The position numbers and the translations under genes were made by a program. 64,000 nt of DNA from Toxoplasma gondii ME49 (lineage: Eukaryota; Apicomplexa; Conoidasida; Eucoccidiorida; Sarcocystidae): assembly GCF_000006565.2 (NCBI RefSeq), contig NC_031478.1, forward strand, positions 1,595,874-1,659,873. The letters run 5' to 3'. The notes beneath the pieces are model-generated. The model saw nothing but the letters and a program-made list of their open reading frames with translations, was not told the origin of the DNA and did no database searches. Positions within the stretch are counted from its first letter, which is position 1. Every line of letters starts with the position of its first letter. Below are positions 13,801 to 26,297 of this stretch, piece after piece.

Positions 13801-16800
13801 CGAAGAGTTCCCCTTGGCGTCGTGGACCAAACAGGAAAGACGCTGGCGTGCAGAGCGACGAAGAACTGAGGATGGTCTCACATCCTATTCAACAGGAAAA
13901 GGTCTGCAGGGAAGGAGGGAAAGACGCGAGCTAGCGACGGAAAGGGGCCGTAAAGACGGCCCCCTGCATGATGAGCATGACATCGATTTCAAAACCAAAC
14001 ACGGATCCGCTTTGGTTCCGTTCGTATCTCTATCCTACCTGATACCCTGCTTCATGTTACGTGCATTTCGGAAGCTATTGATCAATCGAACACTGTTGAA
14101 GGAGATGATGGCAGAGTTTAGACTCAGCACGCGCCGGACAGGAGAACTGCGACTATCTTCTCTCCTCGATGAAACCAACATTTCAGTCGAGCAGAATATA
14201 GATGCCCGGCACCCACGGGCGCCGTGTGGAGACGCCGAGCCTTTGAATGCACGGGATGCGGCTGCAGGCTTCGATGCGGAGGCTAGGGGTTTCTCTGGGG
14301 CGTCTGCCACACACAGGACAGGAGAAAGCGGAGACTCAGCGGACAACGCGCGCGTGCAACAGGTGTCGGATCGGACGGAGGGAACGAGTGCTGCTAGCGT
14401 AAGCTTTCCAGGCCACGCCGCGGCCTCGTCTGCGTACTCGTCACCGGTGTTCGAGAAACGGAACGACAACTACAGCGTACCGCGAACTCCCCCTAGGTGT
14501 CCCACGCCCACCATCTCGGTGCCGATCGAACCAGGTGGACGAGGGTCCTCGTCGCCATCTCCCACATATGGCTCTCCGGTTTTGGTTGGCTCCCCTCTTC
14601 CAACCTCTCCATCGAACCGCCTTCCAAACCCACTGAACCTGCGTCTTCGTGGCAGCCGCTTTTTCGCCCCTCCATCTGACCCTAACTCTCCACCGGCACA
14701 CGTTCGTCCTTCCAGCCCCGTTGCTGCGATGTCGGACTACTCGTCGTCTGCACAGACGCAGGCATCTCCCTCGCCTTCTGTGCACTTCACCTCGACAACG
14801 GCCTCGTCTGCCCGACCTCCGACAACCACCACCGCCTCTGCCCCGCATCAAGTCCTCCATCTGTACCTTTGCTGCGGCGGCAAGGACATGCTTGCTCTGG
14901 ACTGGTTACCGTTTATAAGTCGCTTCCTGCATTACTCACTCTCCGTGAAAGTAAAAAATATGCACTCGCGAGCCGCGGACGCTGCCGCCGCAGCAGCGGC
15001 CGTCGCTGCCGCCTTCAGCGCCCATGCCGCTACTCTCGACCGCGAGGCGGCCCTCGCCGGGGCAGCTGCGGCTGCAGCTGCTGCCGCAACTGCTGCCGAA
15101 GAGGAGATCAACCGGACGAGCAGCGAAAGTGAGGACGAGACGTCGAGGAATGACACAGACAGTGACACCAGTGAGGAGAGGGAGGAAAGGAAGGAAACTC
15201 AAATGGAGCATGTGACGGGGAAAGCAACCACGGGTCACGGGGGGGTCACAAGAGCGGAGGAACCGACGCTTACCACCCCAGAAGTGTCAAGAGACAAAGG
15301 CACTGGCGACGGAGGTAGGTTGGCGCACTCAGGTCCCAAGCGCCATACGGACGAGGTGAGGCGCCGCGAGAGGGGCGAGGAAGGCAGGAAGGTTACGTCG
15401 TTCCCGGGGAAACACAGAAGGCATTCGCTTTTCACTCCTGCAGCTGCCGCAGCTGCGGCAGCTGAAAAAAGATGGAGACATTCTATTCTCTTGGAGAGCG
15501 AGGACAACGAAGGGGGGGGCACACAGACCCTCGGATTGGGATGCGAGAAGCTGGTAGGCACAAAAGATACGAATGGCGAGAGGGTAAGAACGGGACGAAC
15601 AGCGAGTGTTCCGTGTATATCGGGTGCACAGCAGGTGCGACCGCGCGACCGTGAAGAAGACACAAGGCAAATGCCCCTACCGCATCAGAGACGAAGGATT
15701 AGTCAGTGTACCGCTGAGGAATTTGCTGGACTGGCTGCTGCCGCAGTGAGAAGTATGCAGAAAAAAGAGACGGAAAATAGCGAACAGCAACATACTCTGG
15801 AGAGTCGGCTGTTCCATCTCTCCTCTTTCCCGCTCCCTGGCGAGCGTACGCCTCATGTTGGACCAAACAGAGATGATGTGCTTCCCGTTCGACGGCGCGC
15901 ACCCCCGTCTCCTCACGTTTCCTTGACGTCGTTGTCGGATTTGCCCCACGGTGACCAACCTTCGAGACCCACAGTGCCGGACGATCAGAATAAGCAAGAA
16001 TGCAAAGTCTCTCCTCCGGGCGAGTTGCTGCAAGGCCATGTAGGAACACTCGATCCCGTTGCAAGAGACACGAAGAGGCAGCATGATCAGGGAGACCAAG
16101 CGAAGAAAACTGATCTCAGTTGCGCCTCCCCCATTAGCACTGAATCCCGTTCTGTGCCTGGCACAAAATCAAATTCAGTGACCCGAAACTATGCTTCACC
16201 GTTTTCGCTCCCTCGTTCGTCGTCTTCGCCATCGCAGACTCACCGTCTTTTGTGGTCGTTCCCTTCTGCACCTCTCGGTTCCTCTTCGCCCTTTTCGTCG
16301 CCACCGGGAGGCCCCGCGGCGACTCCATTTCTTGCTTCGTCGCTTCCGTGGTGGACCATAAAAGAGGTCGAGGTGCCCATTCTCGTGTACATGAACGCAG
16401 CATTTGTCTTAATCGACTATCCGGGGTACGGCGGCAGCACAGGGTCGCCTACGCCGGCGGGGTGCGTAGCGGCGGCCTTGCGGAGTCTGAATGTCGCGAT
16501 CTTTCATCTGAAGAAGCAGCGAGGGGAAGAAGTGAGGATCCAGATCTCCGTTCTCGGGTACTCGCTTGGGTGTGCCGTTGCCCTGAGAGCAGCGCGGGTC
16601 ATATGCCGGCAACTGTTGCATCGAAATGAGGAGGCTCAGAAGCGGGAAAGGCGCGAGCGAAGAGCGGCGAAAGAACGGCGCAGACGCCACGGCGGAGAGA
16701 AAGACAGGAGCAAAAGTATGTGTAAGGTCGACCCCTCAGGAAGGGTAACAGAACGGCAAACGGCACGTCGAGAAGCCGGACAAATCGGAGAAAGTGTAGG

Positions 16801-19800
16801 CCAGTCTCGGATTTGTTGTGAGGAAATTGATGCTAAGCCGCAGAGAGGGAACCAGGTGGGTACGGGCGGGGAACCCCGTCCAGCACGGGTGCCGGTTTGC
16901 TCGTCATTGTTCGCGGGTGGCAGCCAGAATACAGAGAGTTCTGCAGCAGCGGATCCTCAAGATGCAAGCTGCACAACCCCTGAGAGTACCTCGCTTCGGG
17001 ATGCACCGCGGACCGAAGCATTGTCAGATCCTCTGTCGTCCTCTCAGTCACCGTTCCCTTCCCCTTTTGGGAATATCTCCGCGGATTCTCCTAGAGAGTC
17101 CCCGGGTTCCACAAGTTCGTTTCCATGCTCGGGTGTGGCTTCCCGCTTGCACGGAACGACGATGGCTCTCCAGGCGACTACTCCGCATTCTGCGGCGGCG
17201 TCATCGTCGGCTGACAAGGGCGAAGCGCCCCCTCAGGCAGCTGTGTCGCCGTCGTCTCTGTGTGGTCGCGGCTCTGTCGATGCTACCAGCTCGAGTATGC
17301 CGTCCCGTTGGCATTTCCGTAAAGCACTTTCGAGGGCAACTGAAGAAGCTGCAGAACGGGGAAGAAGCAAGGGTGAGGGACACGAGGCAGATGCAGAGAA
17401 CAAATGCGAACGTGATACCGAGGGCGTGCCGCCGTTGCGTCGCTTGCAGGAATATCTTGGTCGAAGGATAAAGGAGGCAGAGAGCAGCGACACAGGAGGA
17501 GGGGGAAGGCGAAATGTAGATGCGAAGAAACGAGACAGAGAAGGCGAGAGAAGAGGGGACGAGGCACGTCCAAAGTGTGGAAGGGGGAAAAGCGACAGGT
17601 TTGGATCCGCGCGCGGACAACCTGTCTCAGATTCGTCATACGACCCGCAGGTTGCAGCCGTGGAAAAACAAGAAGGAACGGAACATGACGACGGGCAGGA
17701 GAGGAGTCGGAATGCTGTGGATACACGCTTTGCTGGGGGGCACGGTGATCAGCGTCATACAGAGAGCCTTCACTTCGCAGCCCCACGTCTGGGCTGTGAG
17801 GAGAATACTTCGTTGCCGTATGCTTTGTCTCCCAGAGCCTCGCCAGTTTTTCCGTCTTTCGTGGTAGGCTCTTCGGGTATGTTTCCATCGTCCTCCTCGC
17901 TTAGAGGGGGTGACGCCTCTGAAGGCCAGGCCACCGAAGATATCCAGAGCGGTCGCAACGCTGTCGAAGCAGCAGGTGGCATTGGGGGACAACTGCCTGA
18001 AGGTAAAGTGGTAGCCGGACGCGATAGAGAGGATGCGTGTGCTTCTCATGAAGGATCCGACGATCGGTCGGATATCCACGGAGGCGGCGCAGAAGCTGAA
18101 CCAGAAATCAAACGTGGCATCCCTGATTTCATCTCCGAGTTGCTTCCATACCGCGGCGACACGTGTTCATCGAGCTCGTCCCCATCTGACCACCTTCCAG
18201 GTGAGTTCCGTCTAAGTCCAGACCACCATCGATCCCCGACGATCACACTGAACACACTCTTCCCGTCGACCTCCGGTTCTGCTTCGGCAGTGGCCTCTCC
18301 CTCCCCATCCTTTCCCCCATCGACTCATGTGGCTGAGCCGCACCATGTGGCGCGGGCTTTGAGTATGCCGGCAGTTCCAGAGGGATCGGAGGTCAATGCT
18401 TCAGCGACGGCGCTCCTGGCTCAACCCCCTGGCACGCTGGAAAGAACACCCGGGCTTCCGCGGGCGTCATCCAAACTTCCGAGATCTACATCGTCCGGTT
18501 TGGCGCGACCTGTGCCTCCGCCTCGCCTTTCCTCGTATTCGTCAAATATCTCGACGTCTACCGGGTCTGGGCTGGCTTCTGCTGTCTCGTCCGTGGGAGC
18601 AGGTTGTCCAGGCGACAGACCTCCCGCGAGGGCACGCACGCTCGTGTCTCCGGACGAGCTGGAGTCGCTCCGCACTGCTGTCAGTCATTATTTGGATGGG
18701 CGCACGAGGCGCCGAGCAAACACCGGGGCGGAGGTCCCGCGGGTAATAAAAGCAGATGGGGTGGAAAGCAAGGTCCATGAGGGGAACCACGGAAATCGGG
18801 ACCATCGACGCGACAAGGATGGGGACTCGGAAGATGTCCAGGCTCCGCCCCGTTGCACAACTGGGTCGTTCATGGCTGCCACGTCAATAAGCCGACGACG
18901 ATCAAAAGGAGCGGCAGACCCTCTTGGGGTACCTCCATCGCGTGAGGACGCGAACATGCACTTCGCTCGGCGTGTCGAATCTGCGACTAGGGAAGCCGAG
19001 AGACCCGCAACGATCAGAGGAAGCGGTGGAGAGAGAGGGTTTGCAGATCCAAACATCGACCCGAAAGGCGGGGAGGCATCACAGGGTCGGGGTAATGTGC
19101 GTAGCCGTGAGTTGAATGTGGAGGTATCATGCGATTCTGGCCAGAAAACAGATCTGTCTAGGCACAAAAGGCAGACTAACGACAACCAATCCAGTTCGGG
19201 CAACGGCAGGCGCCAGTCGTCACCTGCTCCTTCTTCGCGTGTGTCATCTGTTACGCCTATCAACCATGACACTCCATTTCCCTCCTCATCGTCCGCGACA
19301 GACGGGAACGGCGAAGAGTCTGCGGCTATCGACTCTTCTGGATCGTCGTTTCACTCTTCTTCGGAAGACTCATCATCGGACAAAGAGGACGACGGCATAT
19401 TCAGCGAGCACTTAGACGAGGCCTACGCACTCCCTACTGATTTCGCGGAGTTCCGCCGCTTGGTTCTCGTCGCTCCCTTCACCTCAACTGCAGACTGTGC
19501 GGCGCACTACCTCAGTTTGCCATGGGGCGTCCACGGCATTTTCGAGGCGTTTATATCCTACATTCAGGACGAGTGCACCCGGTGGGATAATATGGCTTGC
19601 ATGCGGAGTTTGTGTCGTATTTTTGATGCGAACCCCAAGCTTTTCGCCGGTGTAGGCCTTTACATTTTCCACGGAAGGGACGACCGAATCGTCCCCCTTG
19701 CTATGGGGCAGGCCCTAGCCGATACCGCTCTCAACTTCTCGTCGTGCATCCATTCTCACAGCGCTATGAAAGCGCGATCGCAGAGCAGCGCCCGCATCGC

Positions 19801-21823
19801 ACCTAGCGAGAGAGAACAGGAGGAAGAAGGCAGACGGCGACAGAAGGAGGATCAGGACGTGGGAAGCGTAAAGTCGAAAACGAAACGAAATGAGCGGGTA
19901 GAAGGCACCGTGTCTGACAGCAGTGGCGACGAGGCAAACCGCCGCAGAACTCGACCTCGCGAGCGCCCGTCGTCTGCGTCATCATGTTCGACGACATCGA
20001 ACAGAGACGAACCATCCGTCTCTGTGTTTTCACCCGCTCCAATGCATCCAATATCTGCTTCCTCCCTCGTGGCTGCTGGCGAAGGCGGCGGCAAAGGCCG
20101 ACGTGACTTTCATGTAATCAGAACGGAAAGAGATTTTCTAGAAGTGCTGGAGCTCAGCGACCAGCGACGGCAGGCCTCACGGACGACAAGCGACGACCAG
20201 ACATGGGTCGATGTGGAAGCGACAGAAGGCAAAACGGATCTGCAGGCGTCGTATGGAGAATCTGTCGGTCCAGGCCAAAGACCGAGTACTGGTTCGGAGC
20301 CTGAGCATGTGAGAGTGAGTGGGATATCACGTTTGTCTGTTATTTCGTCTCGCGAGCCAAGTGAGGTTGTGGGAGGGAGTAGCGTTGATAGGCGTGGGAC
20401 ACGTCATTCGAGGAGCGAAAATCAGAAAGGGGAAGAAGCACCACGGACACCCTTGATTCGCATTTCTTCGTTTCCGTATTCTTCATCGCAAACCACAGGG
20501 TGTGTGATTTCTCGTGATGGCGGCACACCCTCCGAAGATGCGGCCTGCCTCCAGTCTGCTTCTAGGGTGCCACCAGACTGGAAGTCAGCGTCAGCTTCTG
20601 CACTTCACTCGACGCCCGCAGGTGTTTCGGATGACCCACTGGAAGGTGTTAGGGGAGGACCAGAAGGCCGAGAGCCCACAGGAGAAAGCAACGATTGTGA
20701 TGCAACACAATGCCGAGACCAAGAAGCAGTTGAAGCCGTGCCACAGGAAATCCCTACGATCCAGACTAAAGCTCCGCTTCTAGCTGTCGCTTCCCTCTCA
20801 CCTGCGTCTTACGGGACCAAAATAGCGAGAATGGACGAGCACAAGATCATGTCGCGAAGATGCAATAAGGATGACCCCACCACAATACGACTGCCGGGAA
20901 GCACATCGTCTTCCCCGCCGCCGGAGCAATTGCATTGCGAAGCCTCGGTGTCAGTGCGAATATGCGGCGGGCAGGGGGAGATGCACGGTGACAGTGAAGC
21001 GAGGGCGCGGACGCAGATGGTGGACAGAACTAAGGAAGGGGACGAAATGAAGGGAAACTCAAGACGAGGCACACTGAGGGCATCGTCTTCGTCGCTTCAT
21101 CCAGACGAACCCCGACGGCGCAGCAGCGTTGGACGCCGCGACACTGGAAGGCGCGAGTCAGCAGATCAATTTTGCCCGTTATGTGCCTTGGGGCCCCATG
21201 CAGAGGTGAGCCTTTCGGCTACGAAGGTAAACGTGTCGTGCACTCATTTCACAGACTATCGTGATCGTGTAAGGATTTGTGGCTCGGCCCACCCGGTACT
21301 ACCTATGTTGCACCTTTCGCTTTTTTTCTACATCCGTTCCTCACCCGAAATATCGATGCCGTATATTTCGTTGGGCAAGCATTTGGCGCGCACTTTCTCG
21401 CCGTATCCGCGTATCATCAATTGTTGGGAACTACTCCTCCACATCCCTGTGCGGTTGCCGGGAAAGTGGGCCGTCTTTATCCTGGCGTGTGGCAGTCGGC
21501 CGAGTCATATACTTGAGGGCTCAGAAGCACGCATATATGGACTTCACTGCGCGTTGGATGCAATAGTGTTGTGGCTTGTATCTCTTTATATAACGGGAGC
21601 GTATGTAGGCTCCAGCAGTTTCTAGGAGGCGTCGTGCGTCTGTGTTTGATACATTGTCAGCGCTCTCCACTGTTCACGTGTCCCCGTTTGACTACGTTGC
21701 TTACTGCTTCAGCTTGTCGACGTGAGCAATGCAGACCACCGGACGATTTGCTCGTCGCCAGCCCACCAAAAGAAGATTTTCGCCGCGCTGTACGACGATG
21801 ACATTGTCCACGTGATCTGCTGA
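10838..21823 (+). CDS. Giant alpha/beta hydrolase-fold protein (bem46/ABHD13/17-like core)
   Basis: A putative serine hydrolase (substrate unknown) embedded in very long low-complexity sequence. Exon 1 is 10838-21205 and exon 2 is 21713-21823, joined in phase; 3,491 residues from the first ATG. An in-frame ATG at 11213 (Met126) is an equally plausible start, because the preceding residues look like translated leader. Core pieces, numbered from 10838: a first strand near 14850 (LHLYLCCGG), DYPGYGGSTGSP from residue 1860, the nucleophile elbow GYSLG with Ser1909, APFTST, and HGRDDRIVP with Asp2949. Exon 2 adds SNADHRTI with the likely catalytic His3465. Between them lie Ser/Arg/Glu-rich inserts and poly-Ala runs (about 14970-15105). 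The APFTST and DYPGYG motifs recall bem46/ABHD13/ABHD17 hydrolases, some of which are depalmitoylases; that assignment is inference. No clear signal peptide or membrane segment is convincing. Confidence 0.85.
14969..15106 (+). repeat. Poly-alanine coding repeat in the giant hydrolase
   Basis: GCN-rich sequence encodes several runs of 7-9 alanines separated by short spacers, followed by an acidic Glu/Asp/Ser segment. A second shorter Ala run lies near 15440-15465. The run sits between the first core strand and the segment leading to DYPGYGG, so it is part of an insertion and not of the catalytic fold. Confidence 0.8.
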
Positions 21824-23055
21824 AGAGAGACCGTACAGGCGAACCGAACAGGCGAAATCTGTATTGTGGCAGAAGGGTGTCTTGGCGCTTGCCCGCCTCC
21901 CGGTGGTTTTTTCCAGTGAGCCTACTCTACCACGATTCGTACTGTTGCCGTCTGAACCGATTGGTGTTGCCACTCGTGCTTCCACCTATAGCTTGCAGCT
22001 TTAGGTATCTGTGGGTTTCGCGGCGACGGACATCAACCAATCAGGTGCTCTACCTCTACCAACAGAGTTGCTGCTTCGTTTAGCAGTACGTAGCAACAGG
22101 TGGTTAACGCTACAACGTCTGTCCATGTCGTATCTCCTTTCTGAAGGGCACAGAGATAGGGTACCCTCCCCGTGTCCCTACTCAACTCCGCAATACGTAG
22201 CTTCATTGATGCCGGTGAGCTGCCGCCACCCTATTGGCTTGCCCATCCTCAGGGGTGGCGCAGTCCATACGGCACCAGTCCATCAAACCTCCCCGATCAA
22301 AAGCTACTGGGAGTCGTTGTCGCTTTACGCTCAGCCCTTCAGCGCGTGTCCAATTGTGCATGCCGATGCGGGTTCTCCATATGGCATTGCCAGGTCCTTT
22401 TCTTAGCCAGAGTGGAGTCGGCACGTGTTCATGGCAAAGCGAAACACGAAGACGTTCTGACAAACGACACTGTAAACCGCTATGACATTCGAGAAGAACC
22501 TTACGGTGTGCCCGGCTTCAGCAGTAGCACGACAGAGTGCTGAAAAAGCCAAATGCAAATCAAGTAAGCTTCGAATACGCGCATTGTAACCGGCACTTCC
22601 ACTCACAACTAGCACCGCACAAGACGATGAGGAGTTATTCGCCGATCCGTCGCCTTGTGGTAGTCAACTGGTATTCTAACTGCCGCTCTCCAGACACGAG
22701 AAAGGGATGACGACAGCGCAAAATGTCAAATTGCAGCTACTGTTCCTACGCGGGGGGGAGGGGGTAAGATACTGACGGAGAGGAGTCGTCGACGAGCGTT
22801 GTGAAAATATAGCAGTGGTCTCGAGCAAACACGTTCCTATCTAGTGAACAAGCAGTGTATGGGAGTGTGTTCGCCCTACGGTTTGAAGGCTGAAGCCAAC
22901 CGAGTAAGCGTCATGAAAATGCTCCTGGTGGAGCATTCGCATCGTAGGTGACGAACAATGCTGGAACGTGACACTGTTTGACACTGCGTTGCAATGTTGT
23001 GCTTCGAGTCGGTGTGATACAGAATGATGCGCACGGGTTGTTCCCTTTTGTTGCC
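21824..23055. other. Convergent intergenic gap
   Basis: About 1.2 kb between two genes that point at each other, so it should hold both 3' UTRs. Frames such as 22172-22543 (+) and 22403-22615 (-) lack motifs and splice partners. A G-run sits near 22751-22763. I see no gene. Confidence 0.55.
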
Positions 23056-25972
23056 TTAAAGCCCGCGATTGGCACCGGGTGGCGACGTCGTAGACGGAGT
23101 CACGACCAGCTTATCGTCAACCCAGGGCAGCGGTTCCTCCTCACCTAGCCGCTGCATTGCAACACAAAAGCAAAGTCACAAGACACACAAGAGCCAGATA
23201 GGAAGGTTTAATATGAACAGCGGTCACAGCGGAAACCGACGTGACTAATTTGCAAAGAAGCGACTGTCAGGCCACACGTTACAACAAAAACTACTCTCAA
23301 GATGTACAAAACGAACATTCTGATATAGGCGATATACGGGAGCGCTAAGGACCCGGCGTGTTAGTCGTCGAGCTGCCAGCCCCCGAAGATAAAAAACAAG
23401 GTCATGCGCCGAATTCGAAAAAAGTAAACGGAAGCGTAGAGGAGTGCATCTGCTCAGGATACAAGCGGTGCGACGCTCCACGCAGTGCATCCAAGAAACC
23501 ACATACGACGAGCACGGAGGTGCTGAGTCACCATGGGATACAAAAACACATCAAATAAAAGAGACGACGACCCCAAAAGGAAGAGCGCATCAAACGTGGA
23601 AGACGGACACGAGACAGACAACACACTCCGCCGTCTTCTCCTCCTTGCTTCCCCCTGCGGGATACCGCCGATCTACACCTGTACGTCATAGCACACTAGG
23701 AGCAGTGGCAAACACAGTGCATGGCTTTGCCGTGTCACCCTTTCCTTACGGCAGCTACATTCTTCACAGAAGACCTAACGTGAATGTAGACAATCCACCG
23801 TGCCGTGGTGGTACCTGTTTACCTGCAGCGCAGCAACAGTCGGGTAATATCGTCCTTGGAGGACGCCGGCCACTTGCTCTACTCGTCTGTCCTCTCCACC
23901 TCCCCTCCCTCTTGCTCGGTGGGGAACACAGGAGGAATGAGGGGGCATCGGCAAAGAGGAGTGCTGGTCTCGAGGGAGAAGGGGAGTGGAAGGCAACTCC
24001 TCAAGTACTCGAAGGTACGGCAGAACAGCCGCCTCGATATCGGCTTTAAGATTCGCCTGCGAGAAACGTCACAGTCCACGTGAGCGCTCGCTGCGGTCTT
24101 CATTGTTTCCTGGTACTTACACTCAACTTCATCCTAGACAGGCGTGACGGGAGGTGTTTAAGAGCTGTACTTGCGATCATTTTGTATGTGTTCTTTGACT
24201 CGAAGCTGGAACCTGGGATCGTTAAACTGCCAAGTAGCCCCAGACATCGTTTCCAGGACCGCCTAGTGCCGTGTCGTAACGTGTATCTGCCTTGCCATTC
24301 ACAGAGTTTACCTTCCGACTAGACAGGGCATTACGGTCCACCAACATTACTCTGAAACCGGACTTTGAAACGAACACCAAACACTGGGGAAGACAGAACT
24401 GATAGATAACCAAGCCCGTTGACTTACCGCGTGTGGCCGCTCTACGGACACCGGCTGACGTCTGCAGGCAACAGAGAAAACCAAACGGCCAAGGCAGGGC
24501 ACAACAGTTACCGCGTACTGCTGAACTGCGTTGTATTGTTGCTTACCGGTCGGTGGAAGACAGCCTGTAGCTCAATTCGGCATCTATCCCAAAGCGTTGT
24601 CAGTTTGCATGCAAAGCGTCGATGCTGCCAGTTTGTAGCCCGTTCCTCTACTCCGCGAAAACACACTGCAGCAAAGCTCCAGACCGTCAGGGCGAGTGGG
24701 CGCCTTCTCCTTACTTAGGTCCCCCCTTGAAAAGATCAGACTGAACGCTTCAGTGTGCACTTGGAATTCCGTCAGAGCGTCCACCCCAAAGGAGGTGCAG
24801 GCATGTTGAAACAACGTGAAACAACAGCGGTTCTCCTTTCTCCTTACTGCAGGGACGCAAATAAGAGCGCCTTGTTGACACCCAATGGGAGGCCGCGCTT
24901 ATCGCATGCCTCCTCGGGCTCTGGAAACACGGAGACGCGAATCTTGCCGGTGCTCCACAGAACCTTCAGCGTTCGGGCGCCGTCAAGAAGCTCGCCTCTC
25001 TTCAAGCAGGCTTGCGCGACGTCTACCAGCAATTCCACATTCTCTGGGAAAACGTAACAAGTGAACACAAGGAAGAGCAGGAAGGCAAGGGACGAAATAG
25101 AACCGCGGCCGAATTCAGAGAGAGGAGCGAAAGACGAAGACCAAGGCATCCCCGAACTAACGACCAGACGTCACCGAACGCCTCCCGCATAAACCCAAAT
25201 CCACGGGAAGTGATGAGTGTACGAAGGCTGAACGCGCGTAGGCAGCACGTCCGTGAACCCAGCCAGTTTAGAAATTCAGGCATACAGTGGCTGCTGAAAT
25301 GGAGAATAACAGTCTAGTAGCCCTAATCCCACACATTGAGGGTCTCCTGCTGTTTACGCGAAGCTCTAGCGGCAGATCCCTAAATAGGATGGAGACACAT
25401 GTTGACGGAATCTTAGGTATCCCTCCGCGGTCTCAAACTGGAAATGTTTGACGTCTGCTGCAACTGAAGCCTGACACTATTCCAGGGAGTCTTGTCTGGC
25501 TCAGATCCCGTTTTTAGGGTGTACACTGAGTGTTACTTCTACCTCAGCCACGCATGTGATTTCATTGTGTACCTGCTGACAACGTGGCAACTGCGGGCAG
25601 GACGATTTTGTCTTTCCGCTTGTGTGTCGCTCGTTCAGCGTGACTATCAGGTCCTCGGGTATCTTCTTCTGATTCACACCCAGAGCGACGCCTGGAGCGA
25701 CTCGTTCCCGCATCTCTCTCGCTGTCGGCCCGCCGAACGCAGCCTGCTTGTGAGACATTGGCCTCGGGCGTTTGTCGGTTCTCGAGTGTTCCCGTCGCCG
25801 CCTCAGATGGGGTGGAATGACGGTTGCCTGCAGCGGAGTCAGGCGATGAAGACGGTGCGGACGGCGGCGCGACGAAGGCGCGATCTGGGACAGGGATGCG
25901 CGAGGAGAAGGGAGCCGTGTAGAGAAGCCAGAGGAGAAGAAAGAGACACCCAACCCGGTACGGGAAAACCAT
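23056..25972 (-). CDS. Unrecognised 319-residue protein with N-terminal hydrophobic signal, five exons
   Basis: Function not recognised. On the minus strand the exons 25972-25573, 25043-24848, 24461-24428, 24056-23823 and 23151-23056 all have GT-AG borders and join in phase to a 319-residue protein. It begins MVFPYRVG followed by a Leu/Trp-rich hydrophobic stretch (about residues 8-20), then a Ser/Arg-rich, low-hydrophobicity region to about residue 130. A signal peptide plus basic/Ser-rich extension is the layout of an apicoplast-targeted or secreted protein, but that is inference. The folded part appears to be about residues 134-230 (motifs ENVELLVDVAQACLKRG, TGKIRVSVF, ANLKADIEAAVLPYLRVLEEL). 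TGKIRVSVF and the LKADIEA helix resemble domain I of ribosomal protein uL1, but the domain II motif is missing, so I do not assign it. The C-terminus is short and Pro/Thr-rich. Confidence 0.65.
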
Positions 25973-26297
25973 ATCCTCTCTGAGCGTTCCTCTGTCACGC
26001 GAGTCGTGATCAGAAGAAGAGCAGGGATGGGTTGAAGGAAACGGTGACGCTGCGAAGCCGTCGCTGTCTTTGTCGTTGAGGCGAGAGCCGGATGAAGGGC
26101 ACCGATGCCGAGAAGTGGAATCCGAGAAAGCTGAGACAGAAGGTGGCAACGAGAGGAGTTCTGCGTGCAAGCAGAGAGACGGACCGAAAGACAAAGAGCT
26201 CGCGATTTCGGGACCTTGCCCTGTGTGAACCCTGGTATTTGAGCGAGTACGCAGTGTCGCCATTCCCCGCAACCCAGTGTCGCCCAAACGTTTCCTA
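25973..26297. promoter_or_regulatory. Divergent (bidirectional) promoter region, inferred
   Basis: The ATG of the minus-strand five-exon gene (25972) and the ATG of the plus-strand small gene (26298) are only 325 bp apart and point away from each other. This stretch must therefore hold both 5' UTRs and probably a shared promoter. An additional plus-strand ATG at 26092 opens a 68-codon frame, but it ends in a phase that does not match the next exon. No specific binding site is claimed. Confidence 0.4.

Noticed and set aside
11018..21072. Many 60-225 codon frames on both strands inside the giant hydrolase exon, including a 225-codon minus-strand frame at 12970-13647
   Set aside because: They are shadows of the long plus-strand frame, with no motifs, splice partners or independent starts.
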